The notes beneath the pieces were generated by a model. That model had not been told where the DNA came from and made no database searches. It saw nothing but the letters and a program-made list of their open reading frames with translations. Below, piece after piece: positions 7,898 through 15,719 of a stretch of 33,408 nucleotides of DNA (its first letter is position 1; each line of letters opens with the position of its first letter). The DNA is from Candidatus Thalassarchaeaceae archaeon (GTDB taxonomy: Archaea > Thermoplasmatota > Poseidoniia > Poseidoniales > Thalassarchaeaceae): NCBI GenBank assembly GCA_030747675.1, contig JASLKH010000074.1:1-33408 (forward strand), read 5' to 3'. Both the position numbers and the translations under genes were made by a program.

Positions 7898-8944
7898 ATG
7901 GAATTGTGGTTAGATGCTGCTAGTTTTCCAAATTCAGAGATAATGCCGTGTCCAGCTGAACGAGTTTTACTTGCGAGGGGAGATTCTATCCCCTCTTGGG
8001 TGGATAACCCCCTATTCGCATGTGATGATGGTAGAATATTGGATATTCAGGATGCCCCTATTGGAGCCCATGTTGACATTGGAGATTCGGAAGGTCAAGA
8101 TGCAGCAAAATCTCTAGTTGGTATGGTCAAGTGGTTGGTTTTGACAACAGGTGATTGGCAGATGATTCCATTGGAAAACCTCGTTGCAACAGCTCAGGGC
8201 AGTGGTACAATGCTTGTTGCTAGGATTAACAGTAAAAATACTGCAAGAGGGGCTGGATTTGCCCTACAAACTGGAGTTGATGCATTGTTACTACCCCCTG
8301 ATAACGAAGAGATTTGGGCAGAAGCTCAAGATGTTGCAGCAGAGAGATTGGCGTTACGCAGTAATGCTGAGGAAAGTGCATTTGAAGACGAAAACTCGGA
8401 ATTGGTATCTGTGGAAGTGTTATCCATTGAAGATGGAGGAGTAGGAGATCGTATTTGTGTAGACTTAACTTCAAGTTTGAAATTAGGAGAAGGTTTGCTC
8501 ATAGGTTCATCTGCATCCGCATTAACTTTGGTTCACGGAGAAACTATGGCAAGTGAATTTGTGCCATCGCGCCCATTTCGAGTCAATGCAGGAGCAGTTC
8601 ATGCATACGTGCAAATGGGAAATGGTTCTACAAAATATCTTTGCGAACTTGTTGCAGGGGATGAAGTTACTGTATGTGATTGTAATGGCAACATATCTAC
8701 GGCAATCGTTGGTCGATTAAAGATAGAGTCTCGTCCGTTTTTAATTGTAAGATTTCGACATTCTGAATCAGGTATTATTGGGCAAACATTCCTTCAACAA
8801 GCAGAAACTGTACGACTGATTTCTTCAAATGGAGGTGCACGTTCCGTCACTGAGTTAACAAAGGGTGAAATGTTGCTTGCCATGGTGGGAACAAGCGCTA
8901 GACATATCGGGAAGAACGTCTTGTCGAAGGTTGAGGAGCGTTAG
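7898..8944 (+). CDS. aroB': 3-dehydroquinate synthase, archaeal type II
   Basis: 348 residues of the DHQ synthase II family. It oxidatively deaminates and cyclises the ADH synthase product to 3-dehydroquinate with NAD+. Family marks are the N-terminal WLDAA strand, a central LVARINS segment, 'SRPFRVNAGAVHAY' and 'YLCELVAGDEV' in the C-terminal half, and the closing 'FLQQAETVRLI' region; length is normal. Two adjacent ATGs exist: 7895 overlaps the TAA of the upstream gene (TAATG), and 7898 lies five bases after GGAGGTG. I chose 7898 for its spacing. The overlap shows tight co-translation with ADH synthase. No bacterial AroB motif is present. Confidence 0.93.
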   Translation: MELWLDAASFPNSEIMPCPAERVLLARGDSIPSWVDNPLFACDDGRILDIQDAPIGAHVDIGDSEGQDAAKSLVGMVKWLVLTTGDWQMIPLENLVATAQGSGTMLVARINSKNTARGAGFALQTGVDALLLPPDNEEIWAEAQDVAAERLALRSNAEESAFEDENSELVSVEVLSIEDGGVGDRICVDLTSSLKLGEGLLIGSSASALTLVHGETMASEFVPSRPFRVNAGAVHAYVQMGNGSTKYLCELVAGDEVTVCDCNGNISTAIVGRLKIESRPFLIVRFRHSESGIIGQTFLQQAETVRLISSNGGARSVTELTKGEMLLAMVGTSARHIGKNVLSKVEER

Positions 8945-8955
8945 GGGGATCGAAA

Positions 8956-9813
8956 ATGGCAGTGCTCGGACGAGGTGATGGACATGGATCCCTTACGATT
9001 TTACATGCCCTTGGTGCAGGTTACGGCGCAGCAGTTGGGATCGATCTCTCAACAAGAGTTCAATTGCGTGATACCCCTGTCAAAAAGGAGCCTGAAGATG
9101 ATCATGGATTATTACCAGCAGTAGTAGAATCTTGGGTGGCAGCAGGTTTGAATCTCCCTGACGTTGAAGAATTACATTGGGCAGTCCGTAGTGATTTACC
9201 AAAGGGTCGAGGTTTGAAATCATCTGCGGCTCTTGCTGTAGCAGCAATAAAAGCACTTTCGGAAGCAACAGAAATTAAACTTGAAAACCATCAGATTGTT
9301 GACATTGCAGCATCGGCCCAACTTGCTTGCGGCTGCTCATTTACTGGTAGCGTTGATGATGCTTGGGCTGCAGTTGAACCTGGATGGAAAGTAATTGATC
9401 CAACAGTCCCTGCAGCCGAAGGAGTTCTTATGGAAGGTACAATTGAAGGTGATTGGAATGTTTTAGTTATTGATCGAGGGCCAAGAGAAAATATTCCTGA
9501 CCCAGAAAGATTTCAGATGATGTCTAACCAATTTCAAACAGCAATCTCTGCGGTTGAGCAGGGGCATATATTCAATGCAATGTTGCACAATGGTCGCGCT
9601 GTTGCTTCCGCTTTAGGTGATCAACTAGGCAGAAAAATGTGTAATGACCTTTCAGTTTTAGGCTGCAGAGGATCTAGTATTGGTGGCTCTGGACCCTCAC
9701 TAGTAACTTTGATTCACGGCGAACAATCCGCGACGTTAAATCGGACAAAAAGCATGTTGGCTCCACGTGAATGGAACGTAATAGAAACAGGAATATGGAA
9801 GGGTGAGGCATAA
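8956..9813 (+). CDS. aroK: Shikimate kinase, archaeal GHMP type
   Basis: 285 residues of the GHMP kinase superfamily, not the P-loop AroK of bacteria. The ATP-binding motif PKGRGLKSSAALAVA begins at residue 82, and a second conserved glycine-rich segment, GSSIGGSGPSLV, lies near 236-247. It phosphorylates shikimate at the 3-hydroxyl using ATP. The position between DHQ synthase II and chorismate synthase supports this over homoserine or mevalonate kinase. The start has GGGGGAT eight bases upstream and lies 11 nt after the previous stop. Genes for dehydroquinase, shikimate dehydrogenase and EPSP synthase are not in this window. Confidence 0.93.
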   Translation: MAVLGRGDGHGSLTILHALGAGYGAAVGIDLSTRVQLRDTPVKKEPEDDHGLLPAVVESWVAAGLNLPDVEELHWAVRSDLPKGRGLKSSAALAVAAIKALSEATEIKLENHQIVDIAASAQLACGCSFTGSVDDAWAAVEPGWKVIDPTVPAAEGVLMEGTIEGDWNVLVIDRGPRENIPDPERFQMMSNQFQTAISAVEQGHIFNAMLHNGRAVASALGDQLGRKMCNDLSVLGCRGSSIGGSGPSLVTLIHGEQSATLNRTKSMLAPREWNVIETGIWKGEA

Positions 9814-9830
9814 ACCCGAAGCCATACTGG

Positions 9831-9853
9831 CGCTGCTCCCGGAGGGAGCAGCG
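9831..9853 (+). promoter_or_regulatory. 10-bp hairpin carrying the chorismate synthase ribosome-binding site
   Basis: Arms CGCTGCTCCC (9831-9840) and GGGAGCAGCG (9844-9853) pair perfectly around a GGA loop, and the hairpin ends at the base before ATG 9854. The only Shine-Dalgarno-like sequence, GGAGG at 9841-9845, is formed by the loop and the top of the 3' arm, eight bases before the ATG. In mRNA the hairpin should therefore control access of ribosomes to aroC. There is no T run, which argues against a terminator. The structure is seen; control of translation is inferred. Confidence 0.65.
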
Positions 9854-10909
9854 ATGGGCATGCGTCTTGGTGAATCAGTGCAAGTCACTCTATTTGGCGA
9901 GAGCCATGGGAGTGCTGTAGGTGCCTTACTGGAAGGAGTTCCAGCAGGTACTGGAATTGATTTGGACATACTAATTGACGATTTAAAACGCCGTCGCCCT
10001 GGTCGCCGTCTTCTTTCGGCACGTGTAGAAACAGATCATTGTGAAATTCTTTCTGGAGTGTTTGAAGGGAAAGCTACAGGCTATCCTATTCTGCTGTTAG
10101 TGCGTAATCAAGACGCTAAATCCAGAGATTACAGTTTCCTCCCAGATCACCCTCGCCCAGGTCATGCAGATTTACCTGAAGCAATTCGAACAGGTGGTTT
10201 TGCAGACCCTAGAGGTGGAGGTGCACATTCTGGACGGTTGACTCTTGGTTTAGTAGCCGCAGGCTCAATTGTGCGAGATACAATTGAATCAAAGGGAATT
10301 CAGGTAGTTGCTCATTGTGCCGCAATTGGCCCTATCACTTCAGAATTCTCAAATGAGCGCGGGGAATCAGAAGCTTGTGAAGTTCTGAATTGCAATAGTC
10401 TCTCAGCCGCTGAAGAAATGTTTGCGAAAGTACGCGAATTACGTAAGGATGGCAATTCAATTGGTTCAACAGTTGAAGTTAGAATTTCAGGTCTTTCTCT
10501 TGGTTTTGGTCAACCATGGTTCAATGGTCTAGAACCTGCATTATCGAGAGGCTTAATGGCCATACCCGGAGCAAGAGCAATTGAATTTGGAAGAGGAATT
10601 TCTGTCGTAGAAATGCTTGGAACAGATCATAATGACTGTTGGAACTCTGATTCTATACCTGTTGGAGATGATGCAGATGGAGTAATTGGTGGTATGGCTA
10701 CCGGATCCCCTCTACGAGTATTGGTACATTTCAAACCACCAAGTTCAATCTCAAAACCACAAATGACTCTACACCTCCCTTCTGGTGAAATGCAAGAGTT
10801 AACAATTGGTGGACGGCATGATCCAGTATTGGCTCCAAGAGCAGCCCCTGTTGTAGAAGCGGTCTGTCGTCTTGTTTTGGCAGACTTGATGACACTTTGT
10901 GGTGATTGA
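9854..10909 (+). CDS. aroC: Chorismate synthase
   Basis: 351 residues. It converts EPSP to chorismate with reduced FMN, the last common step of aromatic synthesis. Visible signatures are FGESHG at residues 14-19, RRRPG near 46-50, HPRPGHAD near 98-105, the FADPRGGGAHSGR stretch near 115-127 (a variant of the usual DxRGGGRSSAR) and GGRHDP near the end. ATG 9854 fits the short N-terminus normal for the family and has GGAGG eight bases upstream. A GTG at 9803 would add 17 residues encoded by the hairpin, which no family member I recall needs. The C-terminus is followed one base later by the aspartate kinase ATG. Confidence 0.96.
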   Translation: MGMRLGESVQVTLFGESHGSAVGALLEGVPAGTGIDLDILIDDLKRRRPGRRLLSARVETDHCEILSGVFEGKATGYPILLLVRNQDAKSRDYSFLPDHPRPGHADLPEAIRTGGFADPRGGGAHSGRLTLGLVAAGSIVRDTIESKGIQVVAHCAAIGPITSEFSNERGESEACEVLNCNSLSAAEEMFAKVRELRKDGNSIGSTVEVRISGLSLGFGQPWFNGLEPALSRGLMAIPGARAIEFGRGISVVEMLGTDHNDCWNSDSIPVGDDADGVIGGMATGSPLRVLVHFKPPSSISKPQMTLHLPSGEMQELTIGGRHDPVLAPRAAPVVEAVCRLVLADLMTLCGD

Positions 10910-10910
10910 T

Positions 10911-12239
10911 ATGGGTTATCAAGTTCACAAATTTGGTGGGTCTTGCCTTACTTGTATTGAAGATATTTCAGCGATTACTTCGCGCGTTAGAAATTCATTA
11001 GGCCAACCATTAGTAATTGTTTCAGCATTTCATGGAATTACTGACCGTATTATAGAACAGATTAATCGTAACAATGAGGCATCAATCGAAGCCTTTGTAT
11101 CATCAGTAGAACTTGAGCATTTAGAACTAATTCCTGAAATTGTTAATTCTCCTTGGTCCGTTCGCTTTGCAGAGACCCTCCATTATTTGAAAGTGAAATT
11201 ACAATCGTATTGTGAAAACCCTTCTGTTGAAGTTAGATATGATGCTTTAGCCTGTGGAGAAAGATTGTCCAGTTTAGCAATATCGGCTGCATTGGATGCA
11301 GCAGGCATACCGGCAATTCCCGGCTGGTCTGAGGATATTGGAATTTCAGTTATTGGGAGTGGTGAATCTGCTCAAATTGATGCTCGAAAAACTCGTGAAA
11401 TTCTAAAATTACCTTTGGGGGCAGTACCTGTAATTACTGGATGGTATGGAGTCTCAAATCAAAAAATCGCATTGCTTGGAAGGGGTGGTTCTGATTTATC
11501 GGCAACTGCAATTGCAGAAACTGTCAATGCTGACCAAGTTACAATTTGGAGAGATGTACAAGGCGTGCTTGCATTGTCCCCAAAATGGTCACTTCCTGGG
11601 CGAAATTTGAGCAATTTATCATATACTGAAGCTGCTGAATTGGCATTATTTAGTGAACCAATGCTTCATCCCTCAGCAGTAGATCCTTTGAGAATTCCAG
11701 GTATCCCATTACGACTACGACCATTACATGCACCCGATTTAGAAGGTACTATTATTGGCCCTTCTTTGATTACAGAATCCCCCATAGTACGAGCTGTTGG
11801 TTGCCTTCCGAGGTTAGTGCCAATTTCATGGACACTTTCCAGTGCACTTTCATTAGTTGAAAGTGTGTCAGATGCTACTGCTGCTTTAGGCATGGCTAGG
11901 ATTCGTGTTGTATCCATTCGTGCCCAGCCAGGGCGTGTACGTATTCTTGTTAATCAAAAGTCAGCAACTAGGGCTGAAAGAATACTGAGTGAACGACCAT
12001 CTTTACCCACGCCATTGGTTGGTGAATCAATTTCCATTCTCTGTTTCGTTGGAGAGGGGATTGGACAAGATCTAAGCGTTCGTTCTCGTATTGAACAAGC
12101 ATCAATTGAGGGTGGTGTGACACTTTCATTCAATGCAGATGAACATCGCCCCCATGCAATTCATGCTGCAGTTCCTGCCCAGCAAACAGAATCAGCCCTA
12201 CGGGCATTATGCCTTGCATTGGATTTACTAGTAAATTGA
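10911..12239 (+). CDS. lysC: Aspartate kinase with C-terminal ACT-like region
   Basis: 442 residues. The N-terminal amino-acid-kinase domain shows KFGGS at 7-11, ALACGERLSS near 110-119, GRGGSDLSA near 193-201 and the aspartokinase-type 'EPMLHPSAVDP' segment near 250. The last 140 residues hold two ACT-like beta-alpha segments, the usual site of end-product feedback. It makes aspartyl phosphate, the first step to aspartate semialdehyde, which is both a precursor of lysine, threonine and methionine and the co-substrate of ADH synthase at the start of this block. ATG 10911 follows GGTGAT by four bases and lies one base after the aroC stop, so coupling is likely. The gene ends one base from the convergent neighbour. 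Confidence 0.93.
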   Translation: MGYQVHKFGGSCLTCIEDISAITSRVRNSLGQPLVIVSAFHGITDRIIEQINRNNEASIEAFVSSVELEHLELIPEIVNSPWSVRFAETLHYLKVKLQSYCENPSVEVRYDALACGERLSSLAISAALDAAGIPAIPGWSEDIGISVIGSGESAQIDARKTREILKLPLGAVPVITGWYGVSNQKIALLGRGGSDLSATAIAETVNADQVTIWRDVQGVLALSPKWSLPGRNLSNLSYTEAAELALFSEPMLHPSAVDPLRIPGIPLRLRPLHAPDLEGTIIGPSLITESPIVRAVGCLPRLVPISWTLSSALSLVESVSDATAALGMARIRVVSIRAQPGRVRILVNQKSATRAERILSERPSLPTPLVGESISILCFVGEGIGQDLSVRSRIEQASIEGGVTLSFNADEHRPHAIHAAVPAQQTESALRALCLALDLLVN

Positions 12240-12240
12240 A

Positions 12241-13164
12241 TTAGTCACTCGATTCACGCCATTGTTGAATTCGCAATGGAATATTTGCCGCGAAAATAGT
12301 GGCAACAATAAGGAATACTAGCATAGTTCCCAGTGCCACACCGTAAACACTAGTCAATTCAACAGATTCAGAGAGTCTGTGAGCAGTTTCAGGATCAAAA
12401 ATACCGAAGAACCAAGGAATAATGACATTTATCATCAATGTAGCAAGCGCAACAAATGTTGCAATTAGTGGAGTTATAATCAAACTAATGTGGTATTTGC
12501 TGAGAACTTTCTTTACATTCATAACATACACTTCTCCAGTTCGAATACTGGTGTCTAGCATAGAGAATCGAATAATTCCATTTGTAACTTCGATGTACAT
12601 CACAAGGGATACAGCGTAAATGACCAGAAGAAACTTGACCCAACCTTCATCAAGACCGTCAAGCACACCAGACTCAAAATTAACTTTGGATGCTGCAAAT
12701 CTTAGGGATATAAGGATGAATAATACATATGATGCGAGGAGGCCCCGAGCATCACGACGGAAAATACCGTAAAAACCAGCACCTAATGCTGATACCACAA
12801 TTAGTAAGTGTAGAATTTGCCCTAGAGCATCAAAACCAATCCACAATGCAAATGAATTCCAGAAAGTTCCATCGACAGGTGTGATTAGGTAAGTGAGTAC
12901 GGCTAAAATCATCATCAAGCCACCACCTACCAACTGAAGAGTTTGCACCATTCGATCGGCAGGTAAGAATTTCATTTTTGGAATTAGAGGTCCACCGAAA
13001 AGGCTCTCAACAAAAGAGGGAACGTGAACCTCTGGAACTGCATCTTTCGGAATATCACTACTTCCAGTCATCCTCCCTGCAATTTTTTTCCGACTGGGGG
13101 CCGATGCACGAATTGTCTTACCATCGTACAAGTGGGATGTATCTCCAGATCTACCTGCTGCCAT
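12241..13164 (-). CDS. Polytopic membrane protein of the MoxR/DUF58 cassette
   Basis: 307 residues. A basic, hydrophilic cytoplasmic N-terminus of about 65 residues is followed by roughly seven membrane helices (near 70-90, 100-135 as two, 142-160, 175-200, 225-255, 275-298) and a short polar tail. No catalytic motif or named family was recognised. It is the last gene of a minus-strand run, nine bases after the DUF58 gene, with GAGGTGA four bases before its ATG. Its position suggests it serves the same MoxR/vWA complex at the membrane, where transglutaminase-like or unknown membrane proteins are commonly found. That role is inference from context. Confidence 0.78.
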   Translation of the reverse strand: MAAGRSGDTSHLYDGKTIRASAPSRKKIAGRMTGSSDIPKDAVPEVHVPSFVESLFGGPLIPKMKFLPADRMVQTLQLVGGGLMMILAVLTYLITPVDGTFWNSFALWIGFDALGQILHLLIVVSALGAGFYGIFRRDARGLLASYVLFILISLRFAASKVNFESGVLDGLDEGWVKFLLVIYAVSLVMYIEVTNGIIRFSMLDTSIRTGEVYVMNVKKVLSKYHISLIITPLIATFVALATLMINVIIPWFFGIFDPETAHRLSESVELTSVYGVALGTMLVFLIVATIFAANIPLRIQQWRESSD

Positions 13165-13173
13165 TTTCTCACC

Positions 13174-14493
13174 TCAGAATCCTCGTGCGCCTGCCAAGGC
13201 TGTCGAAAGGAGCATGTCGGGCTCCCAATCCATTACAAAGGCTCCAAGACCTCGCAACTCACTAATCAAAATATCTCGTTCAGTCTTTAGGACCTCATAC
13301 CCTGTACGATCTAGTCTCTTTGCATCAAACTCAAATTCTAAACTCGATGGGCTCAATATCGTCACATCAAATTCTCTTGCGCGGAAATCACGCACTGCGT
13401 TTACTATTGTCGGGTCACCTTCTAATGGACTGAGAATAATAATTGGGCTACCTTTGTTGATGTGAGGCATTATTCGATTGGTAACAACCTGTAAAGGAGT
13501 ATTTCCTTTTGCTGCAGCGCCCGCAAGTTTGGTTAACAATACATAGAGCTGTTTCTTCCCGGTATCTCGGTCGACACTATTGATGTCATTACCATAAATG
13601 ACAAGTCCTACAGAGTCACGTCTGCTTAGGAAAAATTGAGCCAAACTAGCTGCGGCTCGCGTACTATATACTAGTGAATTCCGACTCACTGGGCCAGTTT
13701 CAGCAATAGATCGACTATCAACAATTAGGATGATGTCAGATACAGCATCTCTTTCAAATTCGTTAACCATCATCTTACCACTTCTTGCATAGGCAGACCA
13801 ATTGACCTTCTTCATCGCGTCACCAGGGATATATTCGCGCAAATTGTAGAAATTCGAACCTTCACCAGGTTGACGAATGTTCACAGCACCAGTGAAAATC
13901 TTTGGCACTCGACTCTTCACGAATGCATCCTTGAGGTCTTCCGTTTTAGGAAACACAAGGAAATCATCATACACATGGATTTCCTTTTCTTTGTGGAAAA
14001 GACCAAACGGATCTTGTACTCGAATACTGACAGGCCCTAATGTGTAAAATCCACGTAATGGGCACTCCATTGTATACTCAATTAGTGTTTCACGACGAGG
14101 CCCCAATTCCATCAAGATGTAATTGGCTCCTTCTTTGATGCGCATTACTTCAGGCACAGTGTCTTTGACTTCAAGAACCTTAGAGAGAGGAGATTCATTT
14201 TGTAGGCGTAAAGTCACTTGGATTTCACCATCTTCAAAGATACGTGCGGAGGAAATTTTGCGCATTGCAGAAAGAGATGCTAATGTGGGCGCATCTTCAG
14301 TTTCTTCATCTTCATCAATTCGTCGACCTGTTGAAGCAACATCAGCATGCGCAGCACGCAATGCAGCCCATGTCAGGAAGGATAGGAATACCACGGCAAC
14401 AGTCACAAGTTGTTGGTTTCGTAAAACGAGACCAAGCAAGTACAACGCTGTCGCTAGACTAGCGAACATTGCTGATTTGCGACTCCATGCCAT
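13174..14493 (-). CDS. DUF58 / vWA-like membrane-anchored protein
   Basis: 439 residues. Two hydrophobic segments at about 7-26 and 29-48 anchor the N-terminus; an acidic linker (about 58-68) leads to a beta-rich region with 'DPFGLF' (161-166). The DUF58 signature runs 'GSNFYNLREYIPGD' (212-225) to 'VNWSAYARSGK' (230-240). A vWA-like domain follows, with DIILIVDSRS holding D259 and S260 of a partial metal-ion-dependent adhesion site. DUF58 proteins are the standard partners of MoxR AAA+ ATPases and are thought to be assembled or activated by them. The gene follows moxR by 42 nt and precedes the polytopic protein by nine. Confidence 0.92.
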   Translation of the reverse strand: MAWSRKSAMFASLATALYLLGLVLRNQQLVTVAVVFLSFLTWAALRAAHADVASTGRRIDEDEETEDAPTLASLSAMRKISSARIFEDGEIQVTLRLQNESPLSKVLEVKDTVPEVMRIKEGANYILMELGPRRETLIEYTMECPLRGFYTLGPVSIRVQDPFGLFHKEKEIHVYDDFLVFPKTEDLKDAFVKSRVPKIFTGAVNIRQPGEGSNFYNLREYIPGDAMKKVNWSAYARSGKMMVNEFERDAVSDIILIVDSRSIAETGPVSRNSLVYSTRAAASLAQFFLSRRDSVGLVIYGNDINSVDRDTGKKQLYVLLTKLAGAAAKGNTPLQVVTNRIMPHINKGSPIIILSPLEGDPTIVNAVRDFRAREFDVTILSPSSLEFEFDAKRLDRTGYEVLKTERDILISELRGLGAFVMDWEPDMLLSTALAGARGF

Positions 14494-14535
14494 GACAAAT
14501 CTTCCTATTCAACGCAAATTAACACTACTAGTGCC

Positions 14536-15681
14536 TCAGACAGTTGGTACTGGAACTTCTCTGAGAATAGCTTCGATGACTTCTTGCTGCTCTAGTCCCT
14601 TAATCTGATGCTCAGGTTTGAGAATCAGACGGTGACTAACCGCTAGCGGTGCAACAGCCTTCACATCATCAGGTGTGACGAAGTCGCGTCCTCGCATTGC
14701 AGCAGCAGCACGACTGGTCTTGAGTAGTGCTTGCGAACCACGAGGTGATGAACCGACGAGTACACGAGGGTCTTCACGAGTTCGAGCAACAATTTCAACC
14801 ATGTACATGCGAACAGCTGGATCGACGTATACGTCTTCGACAGCTTGTTGCATTGCAACTACGCGTGCAGGGTCTGTAATGACATCAACATCAACCGCAT
14901 CCTTCTTTCGAGTAATACGGCGAGCTAGAATCTCATCTTCATCAGCACGGTCAGGATATCCTACGCTCATCTTGAACATGAATCTGTCAAGTTGGGCTTC
15001 AGGTAGTGGATAAGTTCCTTCTTGTTCAACCGGGTTTTGTGTGGCCATTGTTAGGAACGGACTTGGTAGTTTGTGGGTGACTGTTCCAATTGTTACTTGC
15101 TTCTCTTGCATAGCCTCCAACAAAGCAGCTTGTGTCTTTGGAGGAGCACGATTAATCTCGTCAGATAGCAATAGGTTGCAGAAAATCGGTCCAGGCTTGA
15201 ATGTAAATTCGCCCTTCTTTGCATCGTAAATGTTTGTACCAGTGATATCTGCAGGTAGTAAGTCAGGTGTGAATTGCACACGCTTGAAGTCGCACCCTAG
15301 TGCGTCTGCGAAGGTGTTTGTCATCAATGTCTTTGCAAGTCCAGGATAATCTTCGAACAGCAAGTTGCCGTTTGACAGGATGTTCACTAGAACATTGTCA
15401 ATAACGTGACTCTTACCAATAATCACTTTGGACACTTCAGCGCTAATTGCTTGTCCAATTGCACCTACAGCAGCGAGTCTCTCGCGTACTTCAGGTGTAC
15501 TCTGATGCTTGGGTGCCTGCGGGGCAGCCGGTGCCGGAGCCGGAGCTTGTGCCACTGGCGCAGGTGCTGGCGCAGGGGCAGGTGCTGGGGCTGGGGCAGG
15601 GGCCGGCGCAGGAGCCGCGGGTGCGGCTGGGGCTACGGGTGTCGTTGGCGCGGGTGCGCCTGGCGGTGGTGGTGCCTGCAT
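14536..15681 (-). CDS. moxR: MoxR-family AAA+ ATPase with Ala/Pro-rich N-terminal tail
   Basis: 381 residues. Residues 1-57 are almost only alanine and proline, an extended low-complexity arm. The MoxR AAA+ core starts near residue 63: the Walker A region EDYPGLAKT (110-118, K117), Walker B LLLSDEINRAPPKTQ (170-184, D174/E175), the sensor segment ATQNPVEQEGTYPLPEAQLDRF beginning near 213, and the C-terminal lid with SSPRGSQALLK. MoxR proteins act as chaperone-like ATPases that mature vWA-domain partners, here the DUF58 protein encoded next. The ATG is preceded by a purine-rich stretch with GGAG. Typical family members are about 310-330 residues and lack the Ala/Pro arm. Confidence 0.94.
   Translation of the reverse strand: MQAPPPPGAPAPTTPVAPAAPAAPAPAPAPAPAPAPAPAPAPVAQAPAPAPAAPQAPKHQSTPEVRERLAAVGAIGQAISAEVSKVIIGKSHVIDNVLVNILSNGNLLFEDYPGLAKTLMTNTFADALGCDFKRVQFTPDLLPADITGTNIYDAKKGEFTFKPGPIFCNLLLSDEINRAPPKTQAALLEAMQEKQVTIGTVTHKLPSPFLTMATQNPVEQEGTYPLPEAQLDRFMFKMSVGYPDRADEDEILARRITRKKDAVDVDVITDPARVVAMQQAVEDVYVDPAVRMYMVEIVARTREDPRVLVGSSPRGSQALLKTSRAAAAMRGRDFVTPDDVKAVAPLAVSHRLILKPEHQIKGLEQQEVIEAILREVPVPTV
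15508..15681 (-). repeat. Low-complexity Ala/Pro coding repeat in moxR
   Basis: The first 58 codons of moxR are GC-rich degenerate repeats of GCN-CCN, far richer in G+C than the AT-rich surroundings. Over residues 24-42 the pattern is strict Ala-Pro alternation. Slippage here could change tail length between strains; this also makes long spurious open frames on the opposite strand. Confidence 0.85.
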
Positions 15682-15719
15682 TTTTTTTCACTTCTCCTCT
15701 CTTTTTTCACGCGATTTTA

